Below, one piece after another: positions 63,263-64,000 of a stretch of 64,000 bases of DNA; position 1 is the stretch's first letter, and each line of letters begins with the position of its first letter. The stretch is taken from assembly GCF_963966145.1 (NCBI RefSeq), contig NC_091048.1, positions 26,722,001-26,786,000 on the forward strand, written 5' to 3'. The DNA comes from Tenebrio molitor. Lineage: Eukaryota; Arthropoda; Insecta; Coleoptera; Tenebrionidae. The notes beneath the pieces are model-generated. The model did not search any database, was not told the origin of the DNA, and was given only the letters and a program-made list of their open reading frames with translations. A program made the position numbers and the translations under genes.

Positions 63263-63787
63263 TTAGTTAAAGATATTGCTACTAAAAGATTCTAATTTGG
63301 AACCGCTAAACTGTGGCGTCATGAAATTAATTTTGCTTAAAAGCCATGAATGCTCGATATTTTTGTGTAATAAATTATGCAGAAAGCGAATAAGCACGAG
63401 AGACTGTTCATAATCGGTAACGCAATAACCTCCACCAGAAATGAATGAAAGAAATATTGAGAAATTACGTGGGCCTGGTCCCACATAGACGCGTGGAATG
63501 GAAAATAACGCTCAAATCTTGAATAACAGTTTGACTAGTAACAATGCATCAAGTGGAACACAAATAAAGAACACATTAAAGACACGGTAAATAAAGCTTT
63601 CAACTTGTGAATACATTTTTTTAGACAATGACGTATTGCAGTTGACAAAACAACAAATATCAGAGATAAATACTAAATAAAACAAGAGAGGACCTAGGTT
63701 GGTGCCCTGAGGAACAACGGAAGTTAAAATGAATAAAACAAAAAACAAAAACAAAATCTGATACCATGCGTAAGACAGAGAAGACAA
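63263..63787 (-). pseudogene. Decayed non-LTR retrotransposon, RT block plus C-terminal block
   Basis: The minus-strand ORF from 63787 contains SVVPQGTNLGPLLF at about 63674-63721, the conserved RT block, followed by FISDI where YxNDI is expected; it then degenerates without an intact FADD box. A second minus ORF (63484-63263) reads FLHNLLHKNIEHSWLLSKIN, the C-terminal pattern FLYKLLNxxIDxPxLLxxIN of Jockey/CR1-type elements. The order and orientation fit one element with a large internal deletion. Inside the presumed receptor intron, opposite strand. Confidence 0.7.
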
Positions 63788-64000
63788 TGATTATATCTTT
63801 TTAAAAACCTCCAAACAATCCAGAAAGTTTTCTAAAAATCTATAATTTCCCTCCACCACCCGGCGGCACGGCAATCTTGGCGGAGTACATACACTATTAC
63901 GGATATTACTATCAAGTAATAGTGCAGTGCTAATCAACATAATTACCGGCGTCTCTCCTCCACATTTTGACTTTGTTGTGTTTTATTATGTTCTATGTCA
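63788..64000. other. Window end, nothing recognised
   Basis: AT-rich with a short C-rich patch near 63850; no feature supported. Confidence 0.35.

Larger units (their letters stand above)
35726..64000 (+). other. Presumed long intron downstream of the TM1-TM4 exon
   Basis: No sequence encoding TM5, the TM6 FxxCWxPFF motif or the TM7 NPxxY motif was recognised on the + strand by reading, so the next exon probably lies beyond the window. The region carries palindromes, MITEs and a non-LTR remnant alternating with repeat-poor blocks. A short or diverged exon could have been missed, and a separate gene in the distal part cannot be excluded, so the right end is the window edge and not a known boundary. 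Confidence 0.55.

Noticed and set aside
36000..64000. Search for receptor TM5-TM7 exons (FxxCWxPFF, NPxxY codons)
   Set aside because: No match recognised by reading; absence is not proof because short exons can be missed by eye.

Overview
This window looks like nuclear DNA from an insect, perhaps a beetle. That is inferred from its one clear gene, its AT-rich composition with long gene-free stretches, and the many small inverted-repeat elements; no species can be named. Exactly one protein-coding exon can be supported: the first coding exon (35090-35725, + strand) of a class A biogenic amine GPCR, best read as the alpha2-adrenergic-like octopamine receptor. It encodes a glycosylation-rich N-terminus and TM1-TM4, then ends at a strong splice donor in phase 0. 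No exon for TM5-TM7 was found by reading to the right edge, so 35726-64000 is taken as intron, at least 28 kb, with lower certainty near the right edge. The 35 kb to the left is upstream or intergenic DNA in which I see no gene.

The non-coding DNA alternates. Blocks of roughly 1-3 kb with balanced composition and no recognisable repeats lie near 0-1, 4.5-5.9, 7.6-8.6, 11-12.6, 16-17.3, 19.2-20.8, 22.9-23.7, 24.6-25.6, 29.1-30.2, 32.2-33, 34.4-35.8, 39-42.9, 44.3-46.1, 47.6-50.6, 52.3-53.6, 56-58.2 and 61.6-63 kb. Between them are AT-rich stretches holding nearly all the repeats.

The repeats are: three decayed non-LTR retrotransposon fragments (about 1.7-2.36, 10.0-10.1 and 63.26-63.79 kb, all minus strand); nonautonomous DNA transposons, including TA-flanked MITEs with CAGGGTTATTATAAATGATT-like ends, hAT-like elements with 8-bp target duplications, and TATACAGGGTGT-ended elements; a diverged tandem repeat of about 160-bp units at 13.34-14.4 kb with relatives at 59.3-61.2 kb; and a (TTTA)n microsatellite.

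The most unusual content is a set of about twenty dispersed palindromes, mostly 75-175 bp. Their arms match each other almost perfectly within a locus but are largely unrelated between loci. In at least eight of them the arms disagree at the same kind of place: both arms carry CTCG (or both carry CGAG) in the same direction at mirrored positions. The inverted repeat therefore contains nested direct repeats, as if built by successive insertions each leaving a CTCG duplication. Several also share a terminal AAATAACTAT motif. One palindrome is split by a MITE with a perfect 8-bp duplication, which fixes the order of events.
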